Assembly (NCBI GenBank): GCA_949825045.1
Contig: OX463806.1
Span: 47,268,208 to 47,332,207, forward strand
Direction of reading: 5' to 3'
Source: Argyresthia goedartella
Taxonomy: Eukaryota > Arthropoda > Insecta > Lepidoptera > Argyresthiidae
DNA: 64,000 bases
The translations under genes were made by a program, and so were the position numbers. The notes under the pieces are model-generated. The model saw nothing but the letters and a program-made list of their open reading frames with translations. It made no database searches and was not told where the DNA came from. Shown piece by piece: positions 42,853-55,328 of the stretch; within the stretch, counting starts at the first letter, position 1, and each line of letters starts with the position of its first letter.

Positions 42853-44262
42853 CTGCTGCCGGCAAACAACACTGGTATTACAAGTAGTAGTAGCAGTAGC
42901 TAACTTATTACTACTTCATGCCAACCTGCCAAAATGCCACTATCACCGAATGCGAATTTCTGTTGCCGCAACAAATAATGATCAACGCGAGATTTTATAA
43001 ACTAAAGGATGTTCAGATAAAAAGACGTGTTTTAATACATCTAGCCCCTGCGATCCTGACGTCCTGAATGGCCGCCGACTCGGCCTTTCAGGTCGTCAGA
43101 TTCCCAGGGGTGTTAGACGAGGTAGTCAATCTCAGCCCGTGGCAGCATTGACTTCGCTTGGTTGGGTCCTTTTTGGATTTTCGAAGTCAAAATCTTCCCC
43201 AGTAGAGGTCGTTAACCACTTTAGTGCCATTGATGACGCCTATTACTCGTCAATTAAAAGAGTATTTTCGTGAAGACTATCGGCATCTATAAAAAATAAT
43301 ATTTATCGGAGAATGATAAACGAGCAATTGCTATTTTGGACAAGACGACTTATCGATTACCTTCCGGTAGGTTTGAATTGACCCTGCCTACGAAGCCAAG
43401 GATCCCGGTTCGAGTCCCGGTGGGGGCAAATAATTGTTTGATGAGAACGGATGTTTTTACCCTAGTCATGGTTTTTTATCTATCTAAGTATAATATTTAT
43501 CTAAATAAGTATGTGCATCGTTGTCTAGTACCCAAGATACAGGGAATCCTAGTTTGGTGCTAAATCAATGTGTATAAATAGTGTTTCAAGGTATTAATTA
43601 TATTATTTAAAAAAAATATACCAAATCATTATCATTCAACTATCATCGCAATTTCGCAATAGATCTAAAGTAGTCGGTGGCGGGTTGGCACCTCATCTGA
43701 GAAGCTCATTGCAGATGGCGCTGGTGTAGTTGGAGACTGTCTATTATTTTGTCATCATATTATATTTGATTCTTCTTTTAATATATGGCCATTTAGGATC
43801 AGAAGGTACTCGAAGAAAAACGCCCTTTGAATCAGTTAGTCCGCCGGTCATAATGTCCTTTAAACCTTTAAACCAGTTTGATCTGATCACAATGTGAAAA
43901 CGGCCAAGAAGCAAGTCGTACTCATTAGAGCAAATTGTCATAAAATGAGCATTGAGCGAAAAATTACATAAAATCAAAATGAGTTCAGCGCGTACGGAGC
44001 TCTTATCCATGTATGATAATACTCTTTAGAATACCTGATTGAAAATGTCTATTAAGTAATGTCATACCCAAAGAGTATATAATTTACTAGTTTACATTTG
44101 AGAATAAGCACATAATAGAATATAACATACGTAGAATCCCTATATAGTCTGTGAATACAACACAAGTTGTATATTTTGCGAGTGTGAATCGTGGCAATGG
44201 AAAATTATTTAGAAACATAATGATAGATAATGGATATAGAGTATGAAATATAATTATCGTAA
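42853..44262. other. Dispersed repeat and SINE, no exon found
   Basis: 42945-43045 is a plus copy of the CCGTCTGTC-type repeat family. 43345-43580 is a plus-strand tRNA-derived SINE (B-box cccggttcgagtcccggtg). I found no upstream exon of the second host gene. Confidence 0.5.
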
Positions 44263-44643
44263 TTAAAAGTGTCTTCTATCGTAATTAAAATTAATGTCTG
44301 CAGCGTTCCCCCACAGCAGTATGCCGTAAGACATAATGCTATGGAAGTAGCTGAAGTAAACTAGTCTAGCTGTTTCCACGTCCGTAAAAAGACGGATTTT
44401 TTTAACTGCATAAACTGCGGAACTGAGTTTTTTTGATAGCTTATCTATGTGTGGGCCCCACTGAAGCTTATTATCTAAGGTGATTCCTAAGAATACCGTG
44501 CTATCTAAAATTTCTAAATTTTCACCTTTAACATTAACATTAGCCGAGACTTGTTTAACATTGGGGAGTATAAACCGAATACATTTAGTTTTGTTATTGT
44601 TCAGTAAAAGATTATTAGCACTGATGATAGATGATAAATGCAT
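44263..44643 (-). mobile_element. LINE RT C-terminal fragment
   Basis: A 126-codon frame matches the 28213 LINE: NNLLLNNNKTKCIRFILPNV, VFLGITLDNKLQWGPHIDKL and FSYFHSIMSYGILLWGNAAD. Truncated at both ends. Confidence 0.85.
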
Positions 44644-45334
44644 TAAATGAACTGCAAAATAATTTATTTTTTATTGATTTTTTATTGACATTCACAAGGA
44701 CACCGAGACCATTTTACCAAATAGTGTCCTTACACGTTGATCTAAGTAGTATAGCGAATCAGTGCATGTAGTAGGGGTAACTTATGCCTTATTTTAATAC
44801 CCAAAAATTGCAGCATACGTACGAACATTTGTTTGAAATTTTGAAGCAAAATTTAGAACTAACTAGAAACCATTGAGTGCGACTTTGAGGCCGGTCTTGT
44901 CAACGCATTAAAAATGTATTTCCGGAAATCAATATACCAGGCTGTAACTTCAATAAAGCCGTTTGGAGAAACACTGATTGTTTGAAAGCCAATAAAAGCA
45001 AATTTCCTCCTTCTGCCAGCAGAGTTGTTATACAATGAGTGTTGGTCATACATCAAACAACATGCTGGGAATACAGAGATTGAAAAACAAGGGCTAAAAC
45101 CAACAACGTTTTAATGATATTTTTCGAACCAATAATCCTCTTGAAGGTTGTAATAGACGTTTTAATTCGAAGGTGAATAGTAAACCAATATTAGAACTAT
45201 TTATAGATGCACTAAGCAAAGAGGCAAAATGGCAGGAGATAAGATTTATAAATAAATATGTTTCATGGAAGCAAGATCCGGTACTCACGCATGAATTTCT
45301 GAGAAGAATAACTATAATAAAGAGGATTTTAAAT
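44644..45334. other. Unassigned AT-rich stretch
   Basis: Short minus-strand frames at 44859-45056 and 45094-45288 have no recognised similarity. Nothing can be supported. Confidence 0.35.
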
Positions 45335-45930
45335 GTTACTTAATCAATCAATCAAATGTTTTTATTACTATAGATATTTACATATACTTAGCAATCGTCA
45401 TTATTGCCACTTCTCTACATTGGACTACTATGGTAGAAGAAGGGCGTAGAAACTCCCACGGATTGATTTTTAGATCTCTTTGAAAAATTGCTTGTGCTTA
45501 ACTAATACAAAGATTATAATATTAATTATTATAACCATTAAGCAGGAATAAATAATTACAAATTTATTAACAGCAATGTCTGTGTTAAGCCAGATTAACC
45601 CCATATAGACCCGTCATTTAAGTAATCTTGAACATTGTAATGTCCCTTTTTCGACAAAGTCGCTTTAACATGGTTTTTAAATTGCTCAAAAGGCATGTAG
45701 TAGAGAATGCACTGAAGATGCACTTTCCCACAGAACAAGATACCATAGGAAAGTAACTAAAATATACTAGCCTAGATGTAGCCACATCCGTGTTTGGTCT
45801 GATGTTCCTAACAGCGTAAGCCGCAGAACTTAATTTACCAGCTAATTTATCTATGTGGGGTCCACACTACAATTTTCCATCAAAGGTTAATCCAAGAAAC
45901 TTCCTTACTAGCTGATATATACATAATAAT
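45335..45930 (-). mobile_element. LINE 3' end fragment
   Basis: Antisense match to the 28213 LINE 3' untranslated region and C-terminus (tagatatttacatatactta, aatcttgaacattgtaatg), with a jump within it to the RT region at about 45715. Confidence 0.8.
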
Positions 45931-46750
45931 ATTTAAAGATAATTCTTGTAGATGTACCTAAGCTCCAATGCGTTTTTTTTTATAAAGTAACATAGCAGAA
46001 AAGTAATAACAGATAATGTATTCGAATTAAGTAACCGATGAAAACCTATAATTGGCTTTATTTCTTGTAATAGAAATTATTTAATGATGTTGGCTTCGAA
46101 AATTTATAAACTCAATAAAGACATTTTGATATTGTTATTTATCAAGGCTGCGAAAAGGTTATTTCATAATATATACATATGCTCACACCTTTTTCCCGTA
46201 AGAGCGAGGTAGGCAGAGACTAAAAGGTGCTACTCTTACTACGACTACTACCTACTTAATTTTGTCAAAATTGTGCACAAATATTAAATTAAATAAAATA
46301 TATCTCTCAGATCGCCGCCGTCGAGAGGCAGAGTGCCCAACATGCTGGCATCATTGCCTCGCTGTATAGCCAGGCTTTTGCGCTGGGCGAGGAAGGTGCC
46401 AGCTCTTGGATCACCCGACGCTTCAACCTACTTAGATTACTCGTTGGCTGGTTTTATCTGAGCAACTTTATTTTTAATTCTCCATACATTTTGAGCCGTA
46501 TGGCGAAGTCAAAAATAAAGTTGCTCTGATCAAAACGGCATAGCAAATCGGTTTCATAGTGAAGGTTGTTTGGAATGGTGTCTTTAACAAATCGTATAGC
46601 TCTGCCCCCACTTTCCCACGATACAACGCAATACGATACAATGCTACTTATGAAACCAGCCTTTGCAGGATTCCCGAGGGCCCGTGGCTGGAAAGGGTTA
46701 GAAAACGCTGCCAAACTTCATGTCGCAAGAAAAATATAAAAATGATAAAT
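45931..46750. other. Spacer with one exon-like open frame
   Basis: On the plus strand at 46317-46440, after an acceptor-like tatctctcag, a frame encodes AAVERQSAQHAGIIASLYSQ and then FALGEEGASSWITRRFN. It has no start, no clear donor and no recognised family. The rest is AT-rich. Confidence 0.35.
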
Positions 46751-46751
46751 A

Positions 46752-48371
46752 CACTCGCGAGCATTAAACTGGAATCACTTCATCGCGGGTTGCTCAAGAC
46801 AAGTTTTTGCCTTTTTTATGCCATGTATTACAAATTATGGCATATCAATTGATAGGTATTAGCTTTCGACCTCTTCTAATGTTACAGAAAAATATTTTTT
46901 CCTTTATGTCATGGAACGTAAAAACAAAAAAAAAATTTTTACAAAAAAACACTGTTTTGTTTTGAAGTCTTGAGACCCTATAAAAAGTGAGCATTAGTAA
47001 AAATTTGTCATCAGTCCAATTTTTCACGTCACTGGAGCACTGAATCTGAAAGAAAATGGAAACCACACCTGCAGAAGCCGCTCGAATCGTCATCCTAATC
47101 CAGCAAGGGTTGTCTCAGCGTACCATCGCTCGACAGCTTCATTTTAGTCAGTCTTGTGTCTCGAAGGTGTATAAAAGGTTCCGGGAGACTGGAAACTTTG
47201 TCCTGAGACCAGGATCTGGACAACAGCGTTACACTTCGGTGAGAGATGACCGATTTATTGTCACCACATCTCTCCGAAATCGACACTTAACCGGCGTCGA
47301 TGTTCAACGGCAGCTCAGAGATGTTCGAAAGAAGATTGTTAGCGAGTGGACGGTAAGGCGAAGACTTAAAGAAGCGAATTGGACCCTAAGAAGGCCAGCC
47401 ACGGGGCCCAAATTGTCTCCAGCGCACCGACAATCCCGGCTTCAATTTTCTCGCGATCACTTAGATTGGGTTATAGAGCAATGGAGCTGTGTCCTGTTCT
47501 TGGACGAAACAAGGATGTGCCTGCATGGTAGCGACCGTCGACAGAGAGTCTATAATAGACCGGGGGAGCGATTTGCTAAATGCTGTTTTTCGGAAACAGT
47601 TGCATACGGGGGCGGGTCCTGTATGATATGGGCGGTGATTTCTATAGAAGCAAAAACGGAGCTGATATTCGTACCTGGAGGAGGTCGGGGAGGGGGTCTA
47701 ACTGCGGCACAGACCAAGTGAACCGCGGAAAGATACATCAACGACATTATACAAGACCATGTGCTCCCTTACTCCGGGTTTATTGGTGAATATTTCCTGC
47801 TAATGCACGATAATGCCCGCTGCCACACCGCTGCAATGACTCGACAGTATCTGGAAGAAGTCAGGATTTCCACACTGGACTGGCCAGCCCTCAGCCCTGA
47901 CTTGAACCCCATTGTACATATGTGGGACGAACTGAAAAGACGGGTACGAGGAAGATATCCAGCTCCGACGACGTTAGAAGATTTAAAAATAACTTTAATC
48001 GAAGAGTGGCAGGAAATTCCTCAAGATTCCGTCAGAAAACTCATTCGGTCAATGAGAAACCGTTTACAAACAGTAATTAGGGCCAGGGGGGTAATACAAA
48101 ATATTGAGAGGGGATAAATTACACATTGTATATAAAAAACATATCTTATCATAATCCTCGTATTCATTTTGACATCTACAACTTTAACCATTTGCAACAA
48201 TTACCTTTATTTAGGTAGGAAATTTCATTGATTTAAAATCTTTGTGATATCATTTGAAAGCTATGATATTTCAATTGATATGCCATAATTTGTAATACAT
48301 GGCATAAAAAAGGCAAAAACTTGTCTTGAGCAACCCACGATGAAGTGATTCAAGTTTAATGCTCGCGAGTG
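46752..48371 (+). mobile_element. Defective Tc1-like transposon with about 100-bp TIRs
   Basis: The ends cactcgcgagcattaaact and tttaatgctcgcgagtg belong to long inverted repeats, about 46752-46851 and 48279-48371, flanked by TA on both sides (46750-46751 and 48372-48373). Confidence 0.92.
47056..48117 (+). pseudogene. Broken Tc1-like transposase, catalytic Glu lost
   Basis: The N-terminal helix-turn-helix (LSQRTIARQLHFSQSCVSKV) and first catalytic Asp (CVLFLDETRMC) are in the frame from the ATG at 47056. An insertion in a G-rich stretch near 47680-47715 breaks the frame at a TGA, and the rest resumes at about 47716 in another frame with the second Asp (LLMHDNARCHTA). The catalytic Glu is replaced by Val (LNPIVHMWDEL). 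Dead by two independent lesions. Confidence 0.92.
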
Positions 48372-48373
48372 TA

Positions 48374-49599
48374 TAATCATAATTGTTATCCACATTTCAT
48401 TGATTAAGTAGTTTAAAATTTCGGATATTTTACTCCCTCGACATTCACTATTATGAATCCTTTGCTATAGAAACTAGCAAACCTTTTCAATTGCGGACAT
48501 TTTACTCCCACGACATTTTACATTGCAAACGTTATTATGAACTCTTTGCTATAAGAAAACAAATACTGTAATTTATCGCAATAAAATGAAATGAAATAAG
48601 AACTAGCATGTCTTTTCAATTGCGGACGTTTTGCTCTCAGAGCGTTTTATATATAAAACGCTATAGCGGACGATATGTCACCAAGAACGTTTTGCGTTTT
48701 GCTTCAAGTACCTTTTGATCCTAAATGTATGCTAACCTCATTTGAGTTTAATTTTGCCAGTGTCAAGAGTATCCCACTTGACTATTTTTTAATGATTGTG
48801 CATCTTTACTATTTGTAGAGTTGAGCCCAGGCACAGTTGCGGACTCGTTCAGGCAGATATTCAATAATATCGCAATATGCCTCTAATGAAGCTGATAGAA
48901 TCGCATAAAGCGCATATTTCTTTTGTTCAATTTGTACCTACCTACATAAGTTTTACATAACATAACACGCCCTCAGGGGTGTAGATACAGACTCGTAGAT
49001 ACCCTACCACCTCTAGGATATCAGTTCCATGGACACCAGAAACAGCGAACTCATAAACATTAAACATCCAGACCTGAAAGACTTAGAGATAATTCAATAA
49101 CTAAGTAGTCTTCAACTCAGCGTAAATATGTCACTGACACAGATATTATAATAACATTGAATTTGCCTGTATGTATATACTCAATGTATGTACCTTGTTT
49201 CAACTTTACCTATAACTTATCAAACATACACATGCTTACCAGTAGGGGGATGGTACGAGATCCAAAATTGATGAGCCAGTTTGACTGTAGCTAAGAACTA
49301 CCAGTTAATTAGGACCCTAAGTCCCAAACACTAGTAAACACAACGTATCTTCTACGGACGTCAGATAGCGAGTGGGGTATATTCATAGATGTTTATTATT
49401 TCCTCGGTTTTGGGCTGCGCCGCGAGTAAAATGAGTTTATTTGGCGCTTGTCCAAGAACACGCAATTCGATACGAAGCAATCGTTCATTTATGAACGCGA
49501 ACCATACGCGTCGCCTCGGTTGGGTGTAATTCGTGCACGAAATCGACAGTTTTCACTTTTCATGATCGAAAAGTCCTACTATAATCGCCAAATGCGATT
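48374..49599. other. Spacer with SINE tail
   Basis: 48965-49085 is the minus-strand body of the SINE family at 4905 (ggacaccagaaacagcgaac, aaacatccagacctg). I looked for an LTR of the envelope-bearing element here and saw none. Confidence 0.45.
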
Positions 49600-50105
49600 T
49601 TATGCATTAGTACACAAAATGGATTTTGATGCCATCTCGATTGCTGGTTCGGGATTCTGAACAGTCAAATCTTGTTGTTGCTTGTTACGGTGGGTATTGC
49701 TTCTTTGTACGACCAGGCTGTTGTGTCGGCGGCGCCAGTGCAAGTACTTGCACCCTGCCACGACCAGTATAACCACCACTATCGCCAATTTGCTAAATGA
49801 TATTGCATACTGGTGTACGTCGTGTGTTGAGACAGTATCTGGTAGTATGCTTTGTTTTTGTAGCGTCTCAATTTTGGTCTGGAGTTCGTCTAGGTTTCCA
49901 GTGATGAAGTCTGTTGTTATTTGTTTTTGGGGTGGCGATATGGCCCTTCTGATAGCGATGCTGTTCAAATCTCCGAAATCTTTGTACGGAACTGGAATTC
50001 CCTGATTTATTTTTATGTTATTCTGAAAATATCGTTGTGTGTAAATTGTCGCTTCTCCATGCTTGATAATACATCCTTCTTTTATGTCTATTATTCCCGC
50101 CCTGC
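49600..50105 (-). pseudogene. C-terminal part of an envelope-like gene, separated by insertions
   Basis: The minus-strand frame has a heptad-like stretch, a hydrophobic membrane segment (LAIVVVILVVAGCKY) and a basic, Gln-rich cytoplasmic tail ending at 49600. Its N-terminal part lies at 56333-57507, 6 kb away, because a LINE and then a BEL element were inserted between them. Same element as the minus-strand BEL/Pao remains at 57-60.8 kb. Confidence 0.65.
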
Positions 50106-50129
50106 GTAATGATCTTGTAGTTATGTTAC

Positions 50130-50850
50130 ATTACATTATTAGGTACTTAGCTAAAATTCTGATACATAATAATTGGAGCATCTGAGTCTGAGCTAGGTAT
50201 AAACCTGTATTTCAGGCTACAGTGCACTTTCCATAAAATACGCTTTGCTAATTTAAGTTACATAGATCAAACACAAATACTGAATAATTAAATAAAAACT
50301 TGTTGAAACTATTTAAATTGTAAGAGACAATATTTACAATAAAATAAAGTAAAAAGTAGAAAAAAAGGGAGTGGATGAACCTCTCTATGTGTCGTATGAA
50401 TGTGAGTGAGTGTGTGTGAGAGGTTGTGTGAGATATAATTAATTGAACTATGTCTATAATGTGTGTGCGCCAGACTTTTACACAAAAAGGTTTATTATGT
50501 ATAATATAAGGGACAAAACCCTGTATGAATGTATAAATACATATTAGGTAGATATAGGTTGTAGGTTGTTAATTTGTAATTTTAAGAAAGTCCTCCGTTT
50601 TATCATAGTCAAGTCAAGTAGTTCAAGATTTGAATGTATTATAAAGCGTTATTTTTAATTCATAAAAGGTGCGAGAATATATATCTATTATTCTGTTTAT
50701 TCTATTATATAGGAAAGAACCGAGGAAGCAGAAAAAAATATGAGCGAAGGAAGTTTGGAAAATTAATAACTCAAGCATATAAGCCCTATCCTTACGCCGT
50801 CTGGTCAGTAGAGATTGGTTTTTAATTAGTAATTATAAAGGATATCAGTA
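50130..50850 (-). mobile_element. LINE 3' part, interrupted by BEL insertion
   Basis: This is AT-rich minus-strand sequence continuing from the LINE fragment at 55852-56310 once the BEL element is removed. It is inferred to be the rest of the LINE C-terminus and its 3' untranslated region. The 3' boundary is approximate. Confidence 0.5.
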
Positions 50851-51373
50851 TGTTCGATTCAAAATCGATACTCGATCGATGGTTTCGGAACGGCCATTTT
50901 GAATTTGACGGAGCTGCCAACCTAGCAGTTTTTTGACAACTGACAGACAAAAAGCCCCCGCAATGTGACGCGTATTGATTTGGGCATTGAAATTAAATCG
51001 TAAGCCATCTGGAATTGTATTCGGGCTCCCCTCAGGATTGTCTATATAGCTGAGTGTATTGTGGTTCCCCGAACCAGATAAAGTTCGCATTTACGTAACA
51101 TAACCTGTGTTGGAACACTGTGCTCGTCGAAGCTGGCCTGCCAGCCATACCTGGTTGGCTGAAGAACCTGTCTACCAAGAAGAGCCTAGGGTGCACCCAG
51201 GCCTTGCAGAGAGACAGGAGTTTGACGGGAACGAAGCACAGACCAGGTCAGATAGAATCTATTTACTTTAGCTCGGTGAATCGCCGACGTTCTTACTTCT
51301 TGGCATCCGATCGCTACGCTACCTCGTAGCTATGGGCCCCTGCGAGGTCATTGGGTGCCGAGAGGCCTGAACA
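50851..51373 (+). repeat. BEL/Pao 5' LTR, 523 bp
   Basis: It begins tgttcgattcaaaatcg and ends gaggcctgaaca. By eye it is identical base for base to the 3' LTR at 55329-55851. It is preceded by cagta (50846-50850). Confidence 0.95.
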
Positions 51374-51915
51374 TTTTGGTAGCAAGAGCGTGGTTTCCTG
51401 AGATTTGCAGCCGTCAAGGGCTCCAGGAACCCACGATTTGGGACTATCAATCTGTAGGTATAGGCGGTTATTAGCTAACTTGGTGTTGTTCCTGTATCCA
51501 CATAGATTGGTAGAATTGTAAGCTATAGGTCTATTGCTGGTAGTAGATAGACAGATATTGAGTTGAAATTTGCATTGAAGTATTGTACCAGTTAGTCAAT
51601 CTATTAGTGGTCTAGTAATGCTAATGAATGTTTGGTTAACATAGGTAGTTACATCTATTGATAGCAGGCTGTTACATTGTTTTCAGTTTATAGCAATTTG
51701 TAACTTGAACTAATATTGACTATCTGTGTGTGTTATATGATATAGGGAAACTAAATTGTATTACAGAATTTATATAGATATAAAACTCGGTTTCTATTGT
51801 TTAAGGAAATCAACATTGTTTAAGTTATAGTTTAGGGTTCCCTCGTTTGGGTTGTAGACTGGAGGGTCCAATATAATTGAGTTACTGCAAATTGTGAGTA
51901 AGTATCGTTCCGATC

Positions 51916-53761
51916 ATGTCGTTATCTGAAATACAGAAGGGTGTTTCTAAGGAACTCAGATGGTTTTCCTCCGCACACGGTCTGATAGACCGTTTAGATA
52001 GGCATGATGTGGTATTGGAGCGGTCTATGGACGTTAAGGAACGCTACAACAGGGTGCTCGAATTGTCCGCGCAGGCGGAAGCAGTTGATGGTTGCGCACC
52101 TGACAGGCTGTCACGGTTGCTAGGGGATGTCGACCAGTGTATGGAGATGGCAGCTGCTATCACGCAGAAGGCTGCGGACATACGTAGGCAGCGCGAGTCC
52201 AGCCATGGTGGTGACATTGAAGTCCCTGATGCGGCAGAGGTGCTTACCTCTGCCGCATCAGGGATCGGGGACCAGGTTACCCGTTATAACTATGCCTACT
52301 TTTGACGGAGTGTCCGGTGAATGGATGAGCTTCATCAATCTGTTCGACAGTTTGGTGCACATGCGATCGGACATTACCAAGTCTGTCAAAATGGCTCAGC
52401 TGGTGGCAGCATTGAGGGGTGAGCCCAGGGAGCTGGTCGCTCATTTGACAGTTACGGAGGGTAACTATGAAACGGCCAGGCAATTGTTGGTCAGACGTTA
52501 CCACAACAAACGGAGGTTGGCCGATGCCCAACTGAACCGTTTGTTTAGCATCCCGGTTGTGAACAAGGTCGGGGCCATACAGACGAAGGTTTTGAACCCG
52601 TTGTTGTCCGTCACCAAGGCCCTAGAGAATCTTGGACTTCCGGTTGGTGAATGGTCGTACCTACTGCTGTACATTGTACTTTCCCGCCTACCCGCTGACG
52701 TGCAGACTCGTTTCGAACAGTCTCACGGGAGGTCGGCCGAGGACCTGCCCGCCTTCTCCGACTTGGTCGGATTTTCGGAAGAGGAGGCTCGACGGGCAGA
52801 GAATTTGGGGTTGACGGCCACCCATCCTTCGGAGCCACAGAGAGCTGCCGGGAGCGCTGTGAGTAGGGGCCCTCCGACGAGGAAGGACCGCACCAACCGG
52901 CAGTCGTATGGAACTGTGAGTGCATTGACCCCACATAGTGAGACCTGCCCATGTTGTAGGCAGATTGGCCATGCTGTGGCCAATTGCAATAAGTTCGGGG
53001 AACTTAGGGTTGAGGGACGGCGCCGGATGGCCAAGCAGCGGGGCTGGTGTTTCCTGTGCCTCGGGCCACACATGGCTAGGGACTGCACGCGCACAAAATT
53101 GTGCGGATATTGTGGTGGGGCCCACAACAATTTGTTGTGCATGAACCGGTCCGGCCAACAGCCACCACAGGGCCGTACCCAGGGTGACACGGCATGGGGC
53201 CCTGAGAATTCGTTTGCGACTCGGAGCGCAACTCAGGGGCCAGCGTCCCCACGTGCACAGGGTAGTACTAGGGTGCGGGGCCGCACTCAGGGTCATCACA
53301 TGGGGGGCCCTGAGTTTTCGGTTGCGACTCAGCATCCGACTCAGCGGGCAATGGGGCCACAAGCACGCGGCCACCCAGGGGTGCAGGGCCGCACTCAGGG
53401 TCATCACATGGGGGGCCCTGAGTTCTCGGTTGCGACTCAGCATCCGACTCAGCGGCACATTGGGTGTGTTGAGCAGGCCGTAACGGGCGGGTGGCATGGG
53501 ACAACTTCGAGCTATGCGGGTGCGGTTCGGACGCCGCCTCAGTTGTCGCCCCGCTCGTCGCCTCGTCCTCGTCGGTCGCATGTGATGTCCCCCCCGCTCA
53601 TGGAGCGGCCACGGTTGAATTCACGCCCACAACCCTTCGGGGGGCGTCGTAGGGTGGCAATGGAACCGGCGCGTGGGCCATTTGTACAATGGGACCCTCT
53701 GGCGTATAGCTGCCTACCTGATCGGTTACAGGCACAGTGGGGCCCCGGGGGCCCTCGCTAG
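51916..53761 (+). CDS. BEL/Pao Gag, two overlapping frames
   Basis: The N-terminal part, 51916-52305, starts MSLSEIQKGVSKELRWFSSA. The capsid-like part continues in another frame from about 52275 (MPTFDGVSGEWMSFINLFDS, ARQLLVRRYHNKRRLADAQL), followed by two zinc knuckles (CCRQIGHAVANC and CFLCLGPHMARDC) and a third Cys cluster. The frame change coincides with an 18-bp inverted repeat at 52224-52263. The C-terminus has three tandem repeats of about 38 residues (GRTQGHHMGGPEFSVATQHP). The frame ends at TAG 53759-53761, in frame with pol. Confidence 0.88.
52224..52263. repeat. Perfect hairpin in gag
   Basis: ccctgatgcggcagaggt, a four-base loop gctt, then acctctgccgcatcaggg. It lies exactly where the gag reading frame changes. 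Confidence 0.9.
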
Positions 53762-55237
53762 GAATTTGCGGCCCAACAATTTGTTGCCCCCCAACCGGAG
53801 ACGGTGGTGTTACCGATCGCCTCTGTGCTTGTTTGGGATTTGGCGGGCAACCCAACATACGTTCGCGCCCTAGTAGATTCTGGAGCTCAGGGCTGCATTG
53901 TATCGAACGATTTAGCGAAATGGTTGGGCCTCAATATAAATAATGTATCGCTGCCGAGGAAATTGGTCCCTGCTGGGGATTACAGGGCAACCCTTCACGG
54001 GTTTTGTGATGCCTCTGAACGAGGGTTTGCGGCAGCGGTTTATTTGCGAACCGTCACCTCCACCGGGGAGGTTGAAGTGCGTTTGGGTTTGGCAAAAAGC
54101 AAGGTAGCGCCTATTCGGACAAGGATGACGATTCCAAAACTGGAACTGTCCGGGGCTGCTCTTTTGACCAAACTTTTGAATCACACTCTAACAGTGTTGC
54201 GTGGGTCAGTGGGTTTGGAGGATACGGTGTACGCGTGGACGGACAGCCAGATTGTTTTGTGCTGGCTGAAGGCTTCGGTCCATAACTTAGAGGTTTTTGT
54301 TGCGAACCGTGTCTCCCAGATTGTGTCGTCTGAGGTCCCACTGACCTGGAGACATGTACCAGGAGAATTGAACCCGTCTGATTGTGCATCCAGGGGATGT
54401 CGGGCTCCTGAACTCGTTAGACACCATTTGTGGTGGGGACCACCCTGGCTTGCCAGGAGAGAATCGGACTGGCCCCACAGCCATGTAGTAGTATCCACCA
54501 AGGCGGTACATCTCGAGCTCGTTGCTGATCTCTCGACAGAGGCTTTCATTGCTTGTTTGGATAGGTTTGTTTCTCGAAGGGGACTTCCAACTTTGATCCG
54601 CTCTGATAACGGCACTAACTACGTCGGTGCGGAACGATACTTACGAGAGATAGTCAACTTTTTGAATGTAAATAAAGTGGATATTGGAACGGCCCTCTCC
54701 CGTCGGGGTATACAGTAGACCTTCAGCCCACCGAGTTGCCCCCACTGGGGTGGGATTTTTGAGGCCGTAGTTAAGTCAGCTAAGACGCACTTGGGGCGTA
54801 TAGTAGGTCAGACCGCGCTGACTTTTGAGGAGCTCGCGACATTGTTTTGTAAGAACGAGGCCGTTCTCAATTCGCGACCGTTGTGTCCGCTCAGCTCGGA
54901 TCCAAATGACCTGGAGGCTCTGACCCCAGGCTATTTCTTGATAGGACAGCCACTTAACGCGTTGCCCGAGCACCCCTTCGAGGGAGTGAAATTGTATCGG
55001 TTGTCAAGGTATGAGATGTTGCAGCAGTTTACTCAGAATTTCTGGAAGCGTTGGTCGCTCGAGTATCTGCATATCTTACAACAGCGCCTTAAGTGGACTG
55101 ACAAAACCAGCCCCCCTAGTGTTGGTGACCTCGTTCTGGTTAAGGATGCTAACCTACCGCACTACGTTGGCGCAGGGGGCGCATTGTTAACTTGTTCCCT
55201 GGCAAGGACGGGACCCCCCGGTCTGCAGAGGTTCTAG
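53762..55237 (+). pseudogene. BEL/Pao Pol with large internal deletions
   Basis: It is read in the same frame as the capsid part of gag after a TAG. The aspartic protease active site is ALVDSGAQGCIVS. After DYRATL the frame jumps directly to the RNase H domain (GFCDASERGFAAAVYL, YAWTDSQIVLCWLKA), so the whole RT is missing. After WPHSHVVV it jumps to the integrase core (STKAVHLELVADLSTEAF, LIRSDNGTNYVGA), so the zinc-binding part is missing too. A TAG at 54716-54718 precedes the DUF5641-type C-terminus (LNSRPLCPLSSDPNDLEALT). Both deletions keep the frame. Confidence 0.9.
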
Positions 55238-55328
55238 TAGGAGGCTCGGTTCTAAAACGAGCGGTAGCAACGTTGTCTCGGCTGCCCGTAGATTAAGGGA
55301 CAGGTGGGTGCCTGTCCGGGCGGGTGAT

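Noticed and set aside
49682..50109. Plus-strand frames opposite the envelope-like C-terminus
   Set aside because: Antisense shadows; the hydrophobic segment and basic tail make sense only on the minus strand.
52688..53581. 297-codon minus-strand open frame
   Set aside because: It is antisense to the zinc-knuckle region of the BEL gag. GC-rich gag sequence leaves the opposite strand open by chance.
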